From positions 1 to 64,000 of the forward strand of contig NZ_JADEWZ010000009.1 of NCBI RefSeq assembly GCF_015207425.1: DNA of 64,000 nucleotides. The letters are read 5' to 3'. The first letter of the stretch is position 1. Every line of letters starts with the position of its first letter. Below the pieces are notes generated by a model. It was not told where the DNA came from. It saw nothing but the letters and a program-made list of their open reading frames with translations, and made no database searches. The position numbers and the translations under genes are program-made. This document shows, piece after piece, positions 54,346 to 63,924 of this stretch. Source of the DNA: Lusitaniella coriacea LEGE 07157. GTDB lineage: Bacteria > Cyanobacteriota > Cyanobacteriia > Cyanobacteriales > Spirulinaceae.

Positions 54346-55689
54346 ATGAATTCAGATAGCCGTCTGCTTAAAGACTTATTCAACTCGTTCAAACCCGATA
54401 TGCCCCTAGAACCTGGGGATACGAGGTATGTGGACTGTAACTCTGTGCGCGGCGATGAAGATGTTACTAGAGAGTTAGGCGGCTATATTACAAAAGACGA
54501 GAATAACACCTATCAACTTTACTCCGGACATCGCGGCGGTGGCAAATCAACAGAACTAAAGCGGTTAAGGAAATATCTGGAAGATAGTGGGTGCGTCGTG
54601 GTCTATTTCGCGGCGGCGACGGAAGATGCGGGCGATTTGAGCTTCCAAGATACGCAATATCAAGACATTCTGCTCTCCTGTACTCGGCAACTGTTGGAAA
54701 AATTGAAAGATCGAGCGGATTCCTCCCCAATCCAAAATTGGTTGCGCGATCGTTGGAAAGAACTTATCGACCTTGCTTTAACTGAGGTATCCCTAGACAA
54801 ACTCGATCTGAGTGTAGCACTATCGCAACTTGCCAAAATTACCGCAGCAGTACGTACCGAACCCAATAAACGGCGAGAAATTCGCAAGCTTGTCGAACCC
54901 AACACCGAATCACTCGTACAGGCGCTCAACGAATTTATTCGCAACGCCAAAAGTACCAATAACCGCATCGTCATCATTGCCGATAACCTAGATCGTATCG
55001 TCCAAACTCAGCCAGAAGAAGGCGCACCAACCAACCTCGAAGATATTTTCATCAATCGCTCCGAGCTAATGCGGGGACTAGATTGTCACATCGTTTACAC
55101 CGCACCGATTTCGCTACTTTACTCCACCTCATCGAGCGAGCTACAAAACATCTACGGCAAAATCCAAATTTTACCGATGGTGATGGTACAGTCCCAGGAT
55201 GGTAGCGTGTGGGAGTCGGGAATGAAGAAGTTGCGGATAGCCCTCGAAAAGCGGGTGTCCTATGTTGAAGAGCGCGAATTAGTACCGCAGATTTTCGATA
55301 CCGAGAAGACAGTACAACTATTGTGTTTTAGCTGTGGCGGTCACTTGCGCGACTTAATGCACATTGCACGAGATGCAGTGAACCAAACAACTCAATTGCC
55401 CATCCCAGAGAAAGCCGTGAAACGAGCCATTACAAAGTTTCGACGGGGCTATATGGAAGCGTTGCGAGAGTCAGAATGGGCATTACTGCTAAAGGTTCAC
55501 GAAACCAAACAAAGACTTAATGAAGATGCTTACCGCAACTTACTTAATAAGCGCTGCATTCTGGAATATTGCTTTTTCGATGACGATGACGAGCGAATTT
55601 CTTGGTATGACGTGCATCCCTTGATTCGCGGCTCGAAGTTATTTAAGGAACGCTGGGCAAATTATCAAACTGCAAATCATGAAAGTTGA
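54346..55689 (+). CDS. P-loop ATPase of a two-gene ATPase/TPR module (copy 2)
   Basis: Paralogue of the gene at 40758 (447 residues). Walker A GHRGGGKS is at 61-68; Walker B is the IIADNLDRI stretch. YTAPIS, CGGHLRDLM and WYDVHPLIRG are kept. Early identical words (RYVDC, VRG.ED, YSGHRGGGKSTEL) show a close family. It overlaps the following gene by 11 bp, a tighter linkage than in copy 1 and good evidence that ATPase and TPR partner act together. It is not linked to the upstream RND genes beyond shared strand. Function unknown. Confidence 0.85.
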   Translation: MNSDSRLLKDLFNSFKPDMPLEPGDTRYVDCNSVRGDEDVTRELGGYITKDENNTYQLYSGHRGGGKSTELKRLRKYLEDSGCVVVYFAAATEDAGDLSFQDTQYQDILLSCTRQLLEKLKDRADSSPIQNWLRDRWKELIDLALTEVSLDKLDLSVALSQLAKITAAVRTEPNKRREIRKLVEPNTESLVQALNEFIRNAKSTNNRIVIIADNLDRIVQTQPEEGAPTNLEDIFINRSELMRGLDCHIVYTAPISLLYSTSSSELQNIYGKIQILPMVMVQSQDGSVWESGMKKLRIALEKRVSYVEERELVPQIFDTEKTVQLLCFSCGGHLRDLMHIARDAVNQTTQLPIPEKAVKRAITKFRRGYMEALRESEWALLLKVHETKQRLNEDAYRNLLNKRCILEYCFFDDDDERISWYDVHPLIRGSKLFKERWANYQTANHES

Positions 55690-56230
55690 GGATTTTCTCG
55701 ATTGGGATGAGGAAGAATTACCACCAGAAACCGAAGAGGAGGTTTTTGGGCAATTAATCCGGGCAATTCGCAATAACGAAGGAGCGGGTTGGTTTTTTGT
55801 GCAGTGCAGTCCAGCAAAAGGTGCAGAGACAATTAAGCGGTTGCAGGCGAGTTTTGGGACGGTTGCGGTCGCAGTAATGGATCTCAATCGGCAGTCACAG
55901 ACATTTTACGAGGAAGCTAAAGCGCGATACGAACGGGAACAGTTTAGCGTCTTGGTCGTGCGGGGGGTAGAGCAAGCCCTTTATGGATATGAAGATACCA
56001 AACGCCTGTTAGGTTGGGAAGACGCAAAACTTTGGAATTATAGCTCCCAGGATGTACCGCCATTACTCAATTATTTCAATCAAATTCGAGAATGTTTGCG
56101 AGATAATTTACCCTGCGCGATTGTCTTTATCCTACCAACCTTTGCAGTGCAATATTTAATGTTACGTGCGCCGGATTTTTATGATTGGCGAGGGGGTTTA
56201 TTTGTTTTGCCGGAGGAAATCGAACAATGA
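55679..56230 (+). CDS. Module partner, N-terminal domain (copy 2, ended by TGA)
   Basis: 183 residues homologous to the N-terminal domain of the partner at 42281: GAGWFFVQCSPAKGAE, VLVVRGVEQALYGYED, and APDFYDWRGGLF. It lacks the low-complexity insertion of copy 1, so it shows the native domain. The frame ends in TGA at 56228-56230, but the same frame stays open behind it for a further 421 codons of TPR sequence. When aligned without gaps to copy 1, the TGA stands where copy 1 has Gln. It is a nonsense mutation, a sequencing error or a read-through site. Confidence 0.8.
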   Translation: MKVEDFLDWDEEELPPETEEEVFGQLIRAIRNNEGAGWFFVQCSPAKGAETIKRLQASFGTVAVAVMDLNRQSQTFYEEAKARYEREQFSVLVVRGVEQALYGYEDTKRLLGWEDAKLWNYSSQDVPPLLNYFNQIRECLRDNLPCAIVFILPTFAVQYLMLRAPDFYDWRGGLFVLPEEIEQ

Positions 56231-57493
56231 CAACACACAATAGAATGGACAAAACAGATAGAATCTAGTGAATATTCTAAGTTGTCAAACGAAGAACGAA
56301 TAGAAAAAATTGCAGAGTTACGGCAAATCCTAGAACGCTCCGAACTAGGAGAAACAGAAGCTGCTAATTTACTTGTGAGACAAGGTTTGCTGTTTGCAAG
56401 TGGCGAAGATTACGTTTTTGCTATTTCTTGTTATGACAAAGCCATTCAACTTCAACAAGAGTGCTACAAGGCTTGGAAAAATCGAGGTGATGCACTGCTT
56501 AGTCTAAAACGTTATGAAGAAGCACTTGCTAGCTTTGATAAAGCTCTAAAAACCAAGCCTGATAATTACTTTGTTTGGCATAATCGCGGTATTGCTCTGT
56601 GGTATCTGGAGCGCTACGACGAAGTCATTGCTAGTTACGATCGCTCTCTAGAAATCCAGTCAGATTATTCCTCTATTTGGCACGATCGAGGTATTGCATT
56701 GCATAAGTTGGGACGTTACGAAGAAGCACTCAAAAACTTTGATAATGGTCTAGAAATTCAATCAGACTGTCAATTTACTTGGCACAGTCGAGGCATCCTT
56801 CTTTGTGACGATTTAAGACAATATGAAGAAGCTCTCTCCAACTTTAATAAAGCTTTAGAAATTGATCCGAATGACTGCTCTACTTGGCATGATCGAGGTG
56901 TTTCTCTAAGAAACCTGGGGCGTTATGAGGAATCACTTGCTAGCTTTGATAAAGCTCTGGAAATCCAGTCAGATCATCACTTTTCTTGGCAAAATCGAGG
57001 TTATGCTTTGTGTAAGCTAGAACGATATGGAGAAGCACTCGCTAGCTTTGATAAAGCTTTAGAAATTGATTCCAATGACTTCTCTGCATGTAATTGGGGT
57101 AATCGAGGAATTACTCTGCTTAAACTGAAACGATATGAAGAAGCGCTTTCTAGCTACAACCAAGCTCTAGAAATCCAGCCTGAAAACCACAGAATTTGGC
57201 AGCTATTGGGATTTGTCTTAGTTAAGCTAAAGCGTCATAAAGAGTTCATTGTTCGTTGCGAGAAAGCTTTAGAAACTCAGCCCTATAACTGGCTTCTAAG
57301 GTCTTTATTATTTGGTCATCTCTTGAAAGTAGGGCGCTTTGGAAACGCTATAAAACAGATTCAAGAGATTCAACTCATTCAAAATATTGACAAAGAGACT
57401 ACATGGCAACAAATTCAAAACTATGCAGAGGCAACTCAAAACAAGTGGTTTCTTTGGATTTTGAAGATGTGCAAACACTTTCAGTCAAATTAA
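56231..57493 (+). CDS. Module partner, TPR part (copy 2, downstream of in-frame TGA)
   Basis: Continuation in the same frame: SNEERIEKIAELRQILERS aligns with the linker of copy 1, then about nine TPRs of 34-35 residues (CYKAWKNRGDALLSLKRYEEALASFDKALK is the typical pattern in shorter words YEEALASFDKALE). The first possible start is TTG 56282, without a Shine-Dalgarno, so separate translation is doubtful. Unlike copy 1, the TPRs are diverged from each other. The C-terminal 60 residues (KQIQEIQLIQNIDKETT) are unique. Confidence 0.72.
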   Translation, partial: QHTIEWTKQIESSEYSKLSNEERIEKIAELRQILERSELGETEAANLLVRQGLLFASGEDYVFAISCYDKAIQLQQECYKAWKNRGDALLSLKRYEEALASFDKALKTKPDNYFVWHNRGIALWYLERYDEVIASYDRSLEIQSDYSSIWHDRGIALHKLGRYEEALKNFDNGLEIQSDCQFTWHSRGILLCDDLRQYEEALSNFNKALEIDPNDCSTWHDRGVSLRNLGRYEESLASFDKALEIQSDHHFSWQNRGYALCKLERYGEALASFDKALEIDSNDFSACNWGNRGITLLKLKRYEEALSSYNQALEIQPENHRIWQLLGFVLVKLKRHKEFIVRCEKALETQPYNWLLRSLLFGHLLKVGRFGNAIKQIQEIQLIQNIDKETTWQQIQNYAEATQNKWFLWILKMCKHFQSN

Positions 57494-57526
57494 AATTCTG
57501 AATGATAAAGAGGCGCAAGTATTATG

Positions 57527-57556
57527 CAAAAAAAAGAGCCAGGGTTAACCCGGCTC
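57527..57556 (-). terminator. Rho-independent terminator of tldD
   Basis: GAGCC-A-GGG TTAA CCC-GGCTC (57536-57556) forms a GC-rich hairpin with one bulged A. On the minus strand it is followed by eight T residues (57528-57535). It lies 18 bp after the tldD stop. Confidence 0.88.
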
Positions 57557-57574
57557 ATGCGCAAATAAAGAAGA

Positions 57575-59044
57575 TTAGCGTCCGCCGACAGTAATCGAAT
57601 CAACCTTCAAATGAGGTTGTCCCACCGTGACGTAAACGCTGCCACTCACAGAACCACAGAACCCCGCCGCTAAACCCAAATCATTGGAACACATGGAAAT
57701 TCTGTTCATAATTTCCTTGGCTTCGCCGATCAAAATTGCACCTTTGAGGGGTTTAGAGATTTTGCCATTTTCAATCAAATAGGCTTCATCTACGCCAAAA
57801 TTAAACTCACCCGTCGCACCGACGCTACCGCCACCCATTTTTTTGCAGTAAATGCCTTTATCAATGGAAGCAAACAAATCTTCGAGATTGTGATTTCCCG
57901 GTGCGATATAGGTATTGCGCATCCGCGACGCGGCTGCATGGGTATAACCTTGACGGCGACCGCTTCCTGTGCGAGGATGCCCGGTACGCATTGAACCCGC
58001 GCGATCGCTCAAAAAGTTCTTCAAAACGCCATTTTCAATCAACAGCGTCCGTTGCGTCGGCATTCCTTCATCATCCATGTCAATACTGCCGAAGGCATCT
58101 TCTGTGCGACCCTCATCCCAAGCAGTTAAACTTTCATGGGCAATTTTTTCACCTTTTTTGTCGATAAAGGGTGTTGTTTTCGCTTCAATTTGGGTGGTTT
58201 CTAACAAGTGTCCGCAGGCTTCGTGGAAAATTACACCCCCAAACTTGTTCGCCATGATAATTGGGTAACTGCCCGACTCCACATAATCGGCATAGAGCAT
58301 TTTACCCGCCGTTTCTGCTAAGTCATCCGTGATGGTTTCGTAGTCCCAAGCTTGTAAAAAGTTAGGATTGCTCGTATCCCCTTCTCGCTGACTGTTAGAA
58401 CTTCGGTGTTCTCCATCCGCACACAAAAGATTGCAACCCACTGATTGCGTCAGGCGAATATCCCTGGCAAACGTACCGTCACTCGCCGCAACTAAAACTT
58501 CTTGCCAATCCCGAAAGTAAGAAGCGCGTCGCGATTGAACGTGGGATGCTTTTTTCTGAAGTTTGGCGTTCGCTGCGAGCAGCACCTCTCCCATTTCTGC
58601 CATAGAACTGCATTGAGAGAACCACGCTTCTTTCCCTTTGGCTGTGGCGTAGTCCCGGAGCATTTCCAGGTAAATTTCGGGAACGTGGGAATTGGGTGCG
58701 GGGAGGGTTAAACCCATGCTGGAGAGTGCTTTTTCTAGAGCTAGTTTTAATCCCTTGAAGGACAAGTCGTTGGTACTGACGTAGCTATCAGCTTTACCTA
58801 AGAACACGCGCACGCCAGCGCCTGTTGAGAGTTGAGGGGAGATGCTCGTAATCCGATCGTCCTCTGCCAAACAGCTAATATAGCGATCGCGCTCTAAGAA
58901 AAATTCGATAAAGTCAGCACCCGCCGCACGTCCGAGTCCAAGAAGGGTCGATAGGGGCGCTTCCCAAGAGAGATCGAAGCGTTCTGGAGTCGAAGAATAT
59001 TCTAAGGTTGGGAGTTCTTTTGAGAGTAATAGGGTAGGTGGCAT
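57575..59044 (-). CDS. tldD: TldD metalloprotease
   Basis: 489 residues, TldD/PmbA family. The zinc motif HEACGH (His274, Glu275, His279) lies in [15 protein letters not shown]. The [13 protein letters not shown] approach, the [10 protein letters not shown] region and the C-terminal [15 protein letters not shown] are all present. In E. coli TldD works with TldE in processing microcin B17 and degrading unfolded peptides. No tldE is in the window. The signature is complete, so an active enzyme is expected. Confidence 0.96.
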   Translation of the reverse strand: MPPTLLLSKELPTLEYSSTPERFDLSWEAPLSTLLGLGRAAGADFIEFFLERDRYISCLAEDDRITSISPQLSTGAGVRVFLGKADSYVSTNDLSFKGLKLALEKALSSMGLTLPAPNSHVPEIYLEMLRDYATAKGKEAWFSQCSSMAEMGEVLLAANAKLQKKASHVQSRRASYFRDWQEVLVAASDGTFARDIRLTQSVGCNLLCADGEHRSSNSQREGDTSNPNFLQAWDYETITDDLAETAGKMLYADYVESGSYPIIMANKFGGVIFHEACGHLLETTQIEAKTTPFIDKKGEKIAHESLTAWDEGRTEDAFGSIDMDDEGMPTQRTLLIENGVLKNFLSDRAGSMRTGHPRTGSGRRQGYTHAAASRMRNTYIAPGNHNLEDLFASIDKGIYCKKMGGGSVGATGEFNFGVDEAYLIENGKISKPLKGAILIGEAKEIMNRISMCSNDLGLAAGFCGSVSGSVYVTVGQPHLKVDSITVGGR

Positions 59045-59172
59045 AAGGCTTTTTATAGGGTTTTGTTGCAGGGAATTTAGCCCTGGTTTTCACTCTAACA
59101 AAATTCCTCGGCAATTAAGCAGTGCGGATTTGGCGATCGCGCGCGCGATCGCCAAAACACAACTCGATCCCC

Positions 59173-60501
59173 TTACAACGCACCCGCCGCCGTGGAATCG
59201 AGAATTCCCGCTCCCAAATGACTGGTAATATTGATCGCCTGCAACACGGGCAAATCCTCCAAACCGTTGGGATAATCGATGACGCTAACCGCACCATTTC
59301 CCTGTTTGATATTCCAAAAATTAGCAGGATTCAACCCCAACAAATAGCAGAGAATCACCTTATTAATCGCATCGTGAGCCGTGACAATTCCCACCTGGGG
59401 TTCCTCGGATTGAGAGTGAGTTTTCACCAAAGTATTCCACGCCGCGATCGCGCGATCCCAAACCTGCTGTAAATTCTCTCCCTCCGGCATCTGTACTGTC
59501 TCTGGAGACGTTTTCCACTGGTTCAACAATCCTGGATACTCCGCTTCAATTTCCTTCTCCAACTTGCCCTCCCAGCGTCCGTGACCGATTTCCATCAACT
59601 CCGGTTCTAACCCTAGAGGGGCTTGGGGATGGGGTTCAAGAATAATCTCTGCGGTTTCCTTGGGACGCAACATCGGACTGCTCGTGCCAAAATCGATTTG
59701 AATATCCTTAAGAAACGCCGCCGCTTTTTTGGCTTGTTCTTTTCCGCGATCGTTAAGGGGAATATCCATCGTTCCCTGAAAGCGAGACATCCGATTCCAC
59801 TCTGTTTCCCCATGACGCACCAACAACAAGCGCAACCGCGTGTGAGGGGGACGCGGCGACGGAATGGGAATCCCCATGTGTGCGGTTTGATTGAGAGACT
59901 CAAGCTGTACCGAATCGCCCCATCCGCCGCTAAAATTCAACACGTTGATACAGCAATTCGACTGTTGAATTGTATGGTAACGCTCTGGTGGAATCCCCAA
60001 CGCACTCATAATTAAACAGCGATTAATCCCATTGTGCGCAACAATTAAAATCGTTTCCCCCTGATGCTGGGGCAATAGCGTTTGCCAAAACCCCTGAGCC
60101 TGTTGGTATAACGACGTAACCGGAAAATGCTCCCCTCCGTCCTCTAGCACCATCCGAAATTCGTGGGGATGGGTTTTCCATTGCTGATATTCCTGTTGTG
60201 GGATTTCTTTTTTATTCATCTTCTCCCACAGCGGCAGATCGATCTCCATTAACTGCCCTGTCGCTTGCAATTCCGGCGGATTGGAGAGACAATCGCGAAT
60301 AATTTGAACTGTTTGCGTGGCGCGTTGCAAAGGACTGTGATAAATCCCATCAAAGCTCAAACCCTTCAAGGTTTCGCCCACCGTTCTGGCATCATCGCGA
60401 CCTTTTTCTGTTAAAACGGATTCATCAGAACGACCCTGAACCCTTTTTTGAGCATTGTACGTGCTTTGTCCGTGGCGCACGATAATTACGCGAGTTGTCA
60501 A
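59173..60501 (-). CDS. Two-domain histidine phosphatase (phosphoglycerate-mutase superfamily)
   Basis: About 442 residues with two complete phosphoglycerate-mutase-like domains. The first begins VIIVRHGQSTYNAQ, with VAHNGINRCL as second His block; the second begins LLLVRHGETEWNR, with TAHDAINKVIL. Both RHG catalytic motifs are intact. TTG 60501 is the likely start, preceded by AGGAG at 10 bases. Cyanobacterial double-domain proteins of this type are annotated as phosphatases or mutases; the substrate cannot be deduced here. Confidence 0.9.
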   Translation of the reverse strand: MTTRVIIVRHGQSTYNAQKRVQGRSDESVLTEKGRDDARTVGETLKGLSFDGIYHSPLQRATQTVQIIRDCLSNPPELQATGQLMEIDLPLWEKMNKKEIPQQEYQQWKTHPHEFRMVLEDGGEHFPVTSLYQQAQGFWQTLLPQHQGETILIVAHNGINRCLIMSALGIPPERYHTIQQSNCCINVLNFSGGWGDSVQLESLNQTAHMGIPIPSPRPPHTRLRLLLVRHGETEWNRMSRFQGTMDIPLNDRGKEQAKKAAAFLKDIQIDFGTSSPMLRPKETAEIILEPHPQAPLGLEPELMEIGHGRWEGKLEKEIEAEYPGLLNQWKTSPETVQMPEGENLQQVWDRAIAAWNTLVKTHSQSEEPQVGIVTAHDAINKVILCYLLGLNPANFWNIKQGNGAVSVIDYPNGLEDLPVLQAINITSHLGAGILDSTAAGAL

Positions 60502-60692
60502 GCTTCTAGTTCTCCTTTTCAAATCGGCAGACTGTCCACAGCTATTTTAGGGGAACTTGAAGTGGGTCTTGCATCTCCTTCGAGTTTTATCAAAGTGCAA
60601 GTCGGGAACGCACAATTTCTTTGTACAATCTGAGGAAACCTCAGAGTACCTCAACCTCTATTCCCGATTTAAATACGTAACAGCTTATTCTT

Positions 60693-61418
60693 ATGGTTCC
60701 TTTAAAAGACGAAAATCCGGTAACGATTACCCCTTTTGTAACCTATGCACTCATCGTTGCTAATGTTTTGATTTTTCTGTGTGAGATTACGTTGAGTCCC
60801 TCTCAACTCAATAGCTTTTTCCATTTATTTGCTGTCGTTCCCATCGAATTGACCGCGAGTTTCAATGGAATTGCCGTCGGACAACCCGTTCCCGAAGCCC
60901 TCACCCTGATTACGTCGCAGTTTCTGCACGGCGGCTTCATGCACGTTGGATTCAATATGTTATTTTTGTGGATTTTTGGTAACAATATTGAAGAAGAATT
61001 AGGACATTTCAAATTTATCTTTTTCTACTTAACCTGTGGCGTTTTGGCAGCTTTAACTCAGTGGTTTTTCTCGTCAGGGTCTGAAATTCCTTCACTCGGA
61101 GCCAGTGGCGCGATCGCGGGAGTCATGGGCGCTTATATTCTCAAATTCCCTAAAGTTCGCATCTTAACACTCATTCCCCTAGGAATATTTTTCTACACCG
61201 TCAGAATTCCGGCGATCTTTTTCCTCGGTTTTTGGTTTGTCCAACAAGCATTCAATGGAATTTCCATGCTACAAGTTCCCGTCAATGTCGGGATGGAAGG
61301 AGGTGGCGTGGCTTATTGGGCGCACGCAGGAGGATTTGTCTTTGGCGCAATTCTCGCACTGCTTCTGGGGATCTTTTCTAATCGTTTTGTTTCAGATTCG
61401 CCGAATTTATCAGAATAA
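60693..61418 (+). CDS. Rhomboid family intramembrane serine protease
   Basis: 241 residues, six membrane helices. Catalytic Ser138 lies in GASGAIAG and His211 in AHAGGFVFG. The loop-1 HGGFMHVGFNMLFLWIFG motif (with the conserved Asn and the WR-equivalent) is present. It cleaves substrates inside the membrane. A small palindrome TGAGGAAACCTCA lies upstream of the promoter region. It is convergent with the repeat protein at 61449. Confidence 0.94.
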   Translation: MVPLKDENPVTITPFVTYALIVANVLIFLCEITLSPSQLNSFFHLFAVVPIELTASFNGIAVGQPVPEALTLITSQFLHGGFMHVGFNMLFLWIFGNNIEEELGHFKFIFFYLTCGVLAALTQWFFSSGSEIPSLGASGAIAGVMGAYILKFPKVRILTLIPLGIFFYTVRIPAIFFLGFWFVQQAFNGISMLQVPVNVGMEGGGVAYWAHAGGFVFGAILALLLGIFSNRFVSDSPNLSE

Positions 61419-61448
61419 ATTCACACTCCAAATGATTAGGGTTGAGTT

Positions 61449-62267
61449 TTAAGTTAACGCTTCCAAATAATCAATCGCGGCTTCTAAACGAGAGGAATAA
61501 GAATAAGCAAACTCTTCAAACCACAATCCTTCTTCTGATTGGATATCGAGATTTTTCAACCATTCTTCTGCTTTCTTCTTGAGAAGTTTACGCCTGCGTT
61601 GCCGCTTTTCCTCGGCAATGCGTTTTTGTCGTATCTGTTTTTCCTGTTCGCGCAATTGCGCCTCAACATCCTGTTTTTTAAACTCAGACTTAAGTTCGCC
61701 TAGGAAATCGTCCGTGCGCACGGAGACTTTGTGGCGTTGAGCGGTTATCGTGCGCTGTACCTCTTTTTTTCGAGTAAATTCAGACTGTATATCGGCTAAA
61801 AGCTCGTCGCTATTAGCGGAGGAGGACGGTGTATTAGGCGAATGTCGAGCCTTTTGAGCGGGTTGTTTTTGCTCAAACTCAGACTTCACCTCTGCAAGCA
61901 AATCTTCTGTCTTTTCTGTTGTTGATTGCTGTGTTTTCGCTTTGGCACTCAGTTCGGATTGAATCCCAGATAATTGCTCGTCGAGGGGTTGAGCTTTCGC
62001 CGATTGAGGAGATTGAGTCTCGACAAACTCAGAGCTAACCTCCGTTAATAGGTCATCAATTGGGGAATGGGTATCTTTAGATTGGGACATAGCGCAATCG
62101 CGAAATTTTCCAGATAACTCCATATCCGATTGAGTGTTCTTTCCCTCGAAGGCAGTACTCACTTCCCTCAAAGATCGATCTAAATCGTCTGTTGGAGCGT
62201 CAGAAGGAGTTGAATTTTGTGCGTACTCAGATTGTAGTTGAGTGAGTAGGTCGTCTATTGAAGCCAT
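61449..62267 (-). CDS. Repeat protein with 'DDLL..SEF' motifs, Slr1339-like
   Basis: About 272 residues from ATG 62267, preceded by AGGTGA. Seven short motifs of the form [DE]DLLxE[VI]xSEF are spaced by Ser/Thr/Gln-rich linkers (IDDLLTQLQSEY, IDDLLTEVSSEF, TEDLLAEVKSEF, SDELLADIQSEF, TDDFLGELKSEF). A basic coiled coil (REQEKQIRQKRIAEEKRQRRRK) and a conserved end WLKNLDIQSEEGLWFEEFA with YLEAL follow. The end resembles the cyanobacterial salt-stress family named after Slr1339, from memory. Repeated linear motifs suggest a multivalent binding scaffold. Confidence 0.72.
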   Translation of the reverse strand: MASIDDLLTQLQSEYAQNSTPSDAPTDDLDRSLREVSTAFEGKNTQSDMELSGKFRDCAMSQSKDTHSPIDDLLTEVSSEFVETQSPQSAKAQPLDEQLSGIQSELSAKAKTQQSTTEKTEDLLAEVKSEFEQKQPAQKARHSPNTPSSSANSDELLADIQSEFTRKKEVQRTITAQRHKVSVRTDDFLGELKSEFKKQDVEAQLREQEKQIRQKRIAEEKRQRRRKLLKKKAEEWLKNLDIQSEEGLWFEEFAYSYSSRLEAAIDYLEALT

Positions 62268-62369
62268 GACATTCACCTGAATCGGGAAACGCCTTTCTTT
62301 TATGATGGCATTAATTCAAAACTTCTGGTACTAGAGTCGATTGTCCGCGATCGCGCGATCTCTTCTAAT

Positions 62370-62846
62370 CTAAGCGGCAACTAACGTTTCTTGCAACGGC
62401 TGCCAGCGAAAATAACGCTCTCCTCCCATCTCCAACACCACTTTGATTCGAGGTTCGATTTGAGGCAAATTCGTTAAATACTCTCGCTCCTGGCGCGACA
62501 AAACCGTTCCCTCAATAATCCACAACACCAACCCCTTAGACTGAGGGGGAAGCGTTTCCAAATGATATAGCGCGATCGGCGGAACGTAATATCTCAATCC
62601 CACCATTGCATCCTGAGCGATGTTTTTCTTCCCCAAATGCGGCGGGCGAACCCCATGAACCCCTGTTAAATAAGCCGCCAAATCCCCCAATCCTCTCGCC
62701 GTCAAACTGAGCGTAATATACCCTCTCGCCCGCAAACGACGCTGATAGCGCCCCTCAAAACCCCCTTCCAAGGGCATATAAGTTGCCAACGCGCCCGTAT
62801 TTTCCAAATCCCGAATAAATCCTTTGCCCGTTGTCAGCAGTGCCAT
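62370..62846 (-). CDS. ndhN: NAD(P)H-quinone oxidoreductase subunit N
   Basis: 158 residues, almost identical in layout to cyanobacterial NdhN, a peripheral subunit of photosynthetic NDH-1 (with NdhM/O/S). Landmarks: MALLTTGKGFIRDLE, YQRRLRARGYITLS, ARGLGDLAAYLTGVHGVRPPHLGKK, and YYVPPIALYHLETLPP. It works at the thylakoid membrane in cyclic electron flow and respiration. It is alone on the minus strand and divergent from the ribosomal operon. Confidence 0.96.
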   Translation of the reverse strand: MALLTTGKGFIRDLENTGALATYMPLEGGFEGRYQRRLRARGYITLSLTARGLGDLAAYLTGVHGVRPPHLGKKNIAQDAMVGLRYYVPPIALYHLETLPPQSKGLVLWIIEGTVLSRQEREYLTNLPQIEPRIKVVLEMGGERYFRWQPLQETLVAA

Positions 62847-63243
62847 ACTGTTTTAATTGATATTGAGCGATCTGTACCTGGTTATTATAGGTTGGAACCT
62901 CATCGCTCAGTCAACTTCTCAAAATCCTTGACTTAACTATAGCCAACAGCTACAATGGGCGATTGTGACGCAAAAAAGGCTGTCATAGCTTTATTGACAT
63001 TGGTTGCGTTCGCCTCGTTTTCGATACTGAGAGCTACAACTCTTAAGTCTTGAGCGATTACCCGGCGACCCACTTAGCCAAATTTTTTTTGCAAACGAGA
63101 GTTTGCAATTTAATAAAGCATAAAATCTCCAGGAAATGGAGGCTTATCAATATTGGAGAAAAAGACTCGTTCCAACTCTCCAAGTGTTTTTATGCCTCAA
63201 AGTCCAAACAGCGTTGTTTATAACACTAAAGAGAGGTGAACCC
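62847..63243 (+). promoter_or_regulatory. Leader region of the ribosomal-protein operon
   Basis: 397-bp spacer without a gene. A hairpin TTGCAAAC-GAGA-GTTTGCAA (63089-63108), preceded by T8, lies about 135 bp before rplC. It is a possible leader or attenuator structure, or part of an L4-binding site as in the S10 operon leader; the sequence does not decide. The frame from 63136 to rplC has no family similarity and is not part of L3. Confidence 0.5.
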
Positions 63244-63882
63244 GTGTCTCTCGGTATCCTCGGCACAAAATTGGGCATGACCCAAATCTTCGATCGAGAA
63301 ACAGGACTTTCCATTCCTGTCACCGTCATTCAAGCCGGACCTTGTTTCGTTGCACAAATCAAAACACAACAAACTGACGGCTATAACGCCATCCAAATTG
63401 GCTACAACGAAGTCAAAGAAAAAGCACTGAGCAAGCCCGAAATCGGACACTTGCAGAAAGCTGGCGCGCCTCCATTGCGCCATCTTAAAGAATATCGAGT
63501 GGACGATACCGCTCAATTTGAAGCCGGTCAGTCCATCAAACCCGACATCTTTAGCGACGGTCAGCTCGTGGATGTCACGGGAACCAGCATGGGAAGAGGG
63601 TTTTCCGGATATCAAAAACGGCACAACTTCCGGCGCGGTCCGATGTCCCACGGCTCCAAAAACCACAGAGAACCCGGTTCGACAGGTCCAGGAACCACTC
63701 CCGGACGTATCTTTCCTGGAAAAAAGATGGCAGGACGCTACGGCGGCACTCAAGTCACCACTCGCAAACTGACTGTCGTTCAAATCGACTCAGATCGAAA
63801 TCTGCTACTGATTAAAGGTGCTGTTCCGGGCAAACCCGGCTCTCTTTTGAGTATTGCGCCAACCCGAAAAGTAGGAAAATAA
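63244..63882 (+). CDS. rplC: 50S ribosomal protein L3
   Basis: About 212 residues from GTG 63244, preceded by GAGAGGTGAA. Opening [16 protein letters not shown] is the L3 start; [14 protein letters not shown] and [16 protein letters not shown] are the conserved extension that reaches the peptidyl-transferase centre. It is the first gene of the S10-type cluster and is followed by rplD with 42 bp between. Confidence 0.97.
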   Translation: MSLGILGTKLGMTQIFDRETGLSIPVTVIQAGPCFVAQIKTQQTDGYNAIQIGYNEVKEKALSKPEIGHLQKAGAPPLRHLKEYRVDDTAQFEAGQSIKPDIFSDGQLVDVTGTSMGRGFSGYQKRHNFRRGPMSHGSKNHREPGSTGPGTTPGRIFPGKKMAGRYGGTQVTTRKLTVVQIDSDRNLLLIKGAVPGKPGSLLSIAPTRKVGK

Positions 63883-63924
63883 CCATCGGTCATTGGTTGA
63901 AGGACACCAGACAAAGGATAAAAA

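Noticed and set aside
56228-56230. TGA as a selenocysteine codon
   Set aside because: The paralogue has Gln at this place, there is no Cys alignment and no SECIS-like hairpin that I can see behind the codon.
63136-63243. N-terminal extension of L3
   Set aside because: L3 starts at [12 protein letters not shown] 63244 has a good ribosome-binding site, and the upstream codons look like leader.
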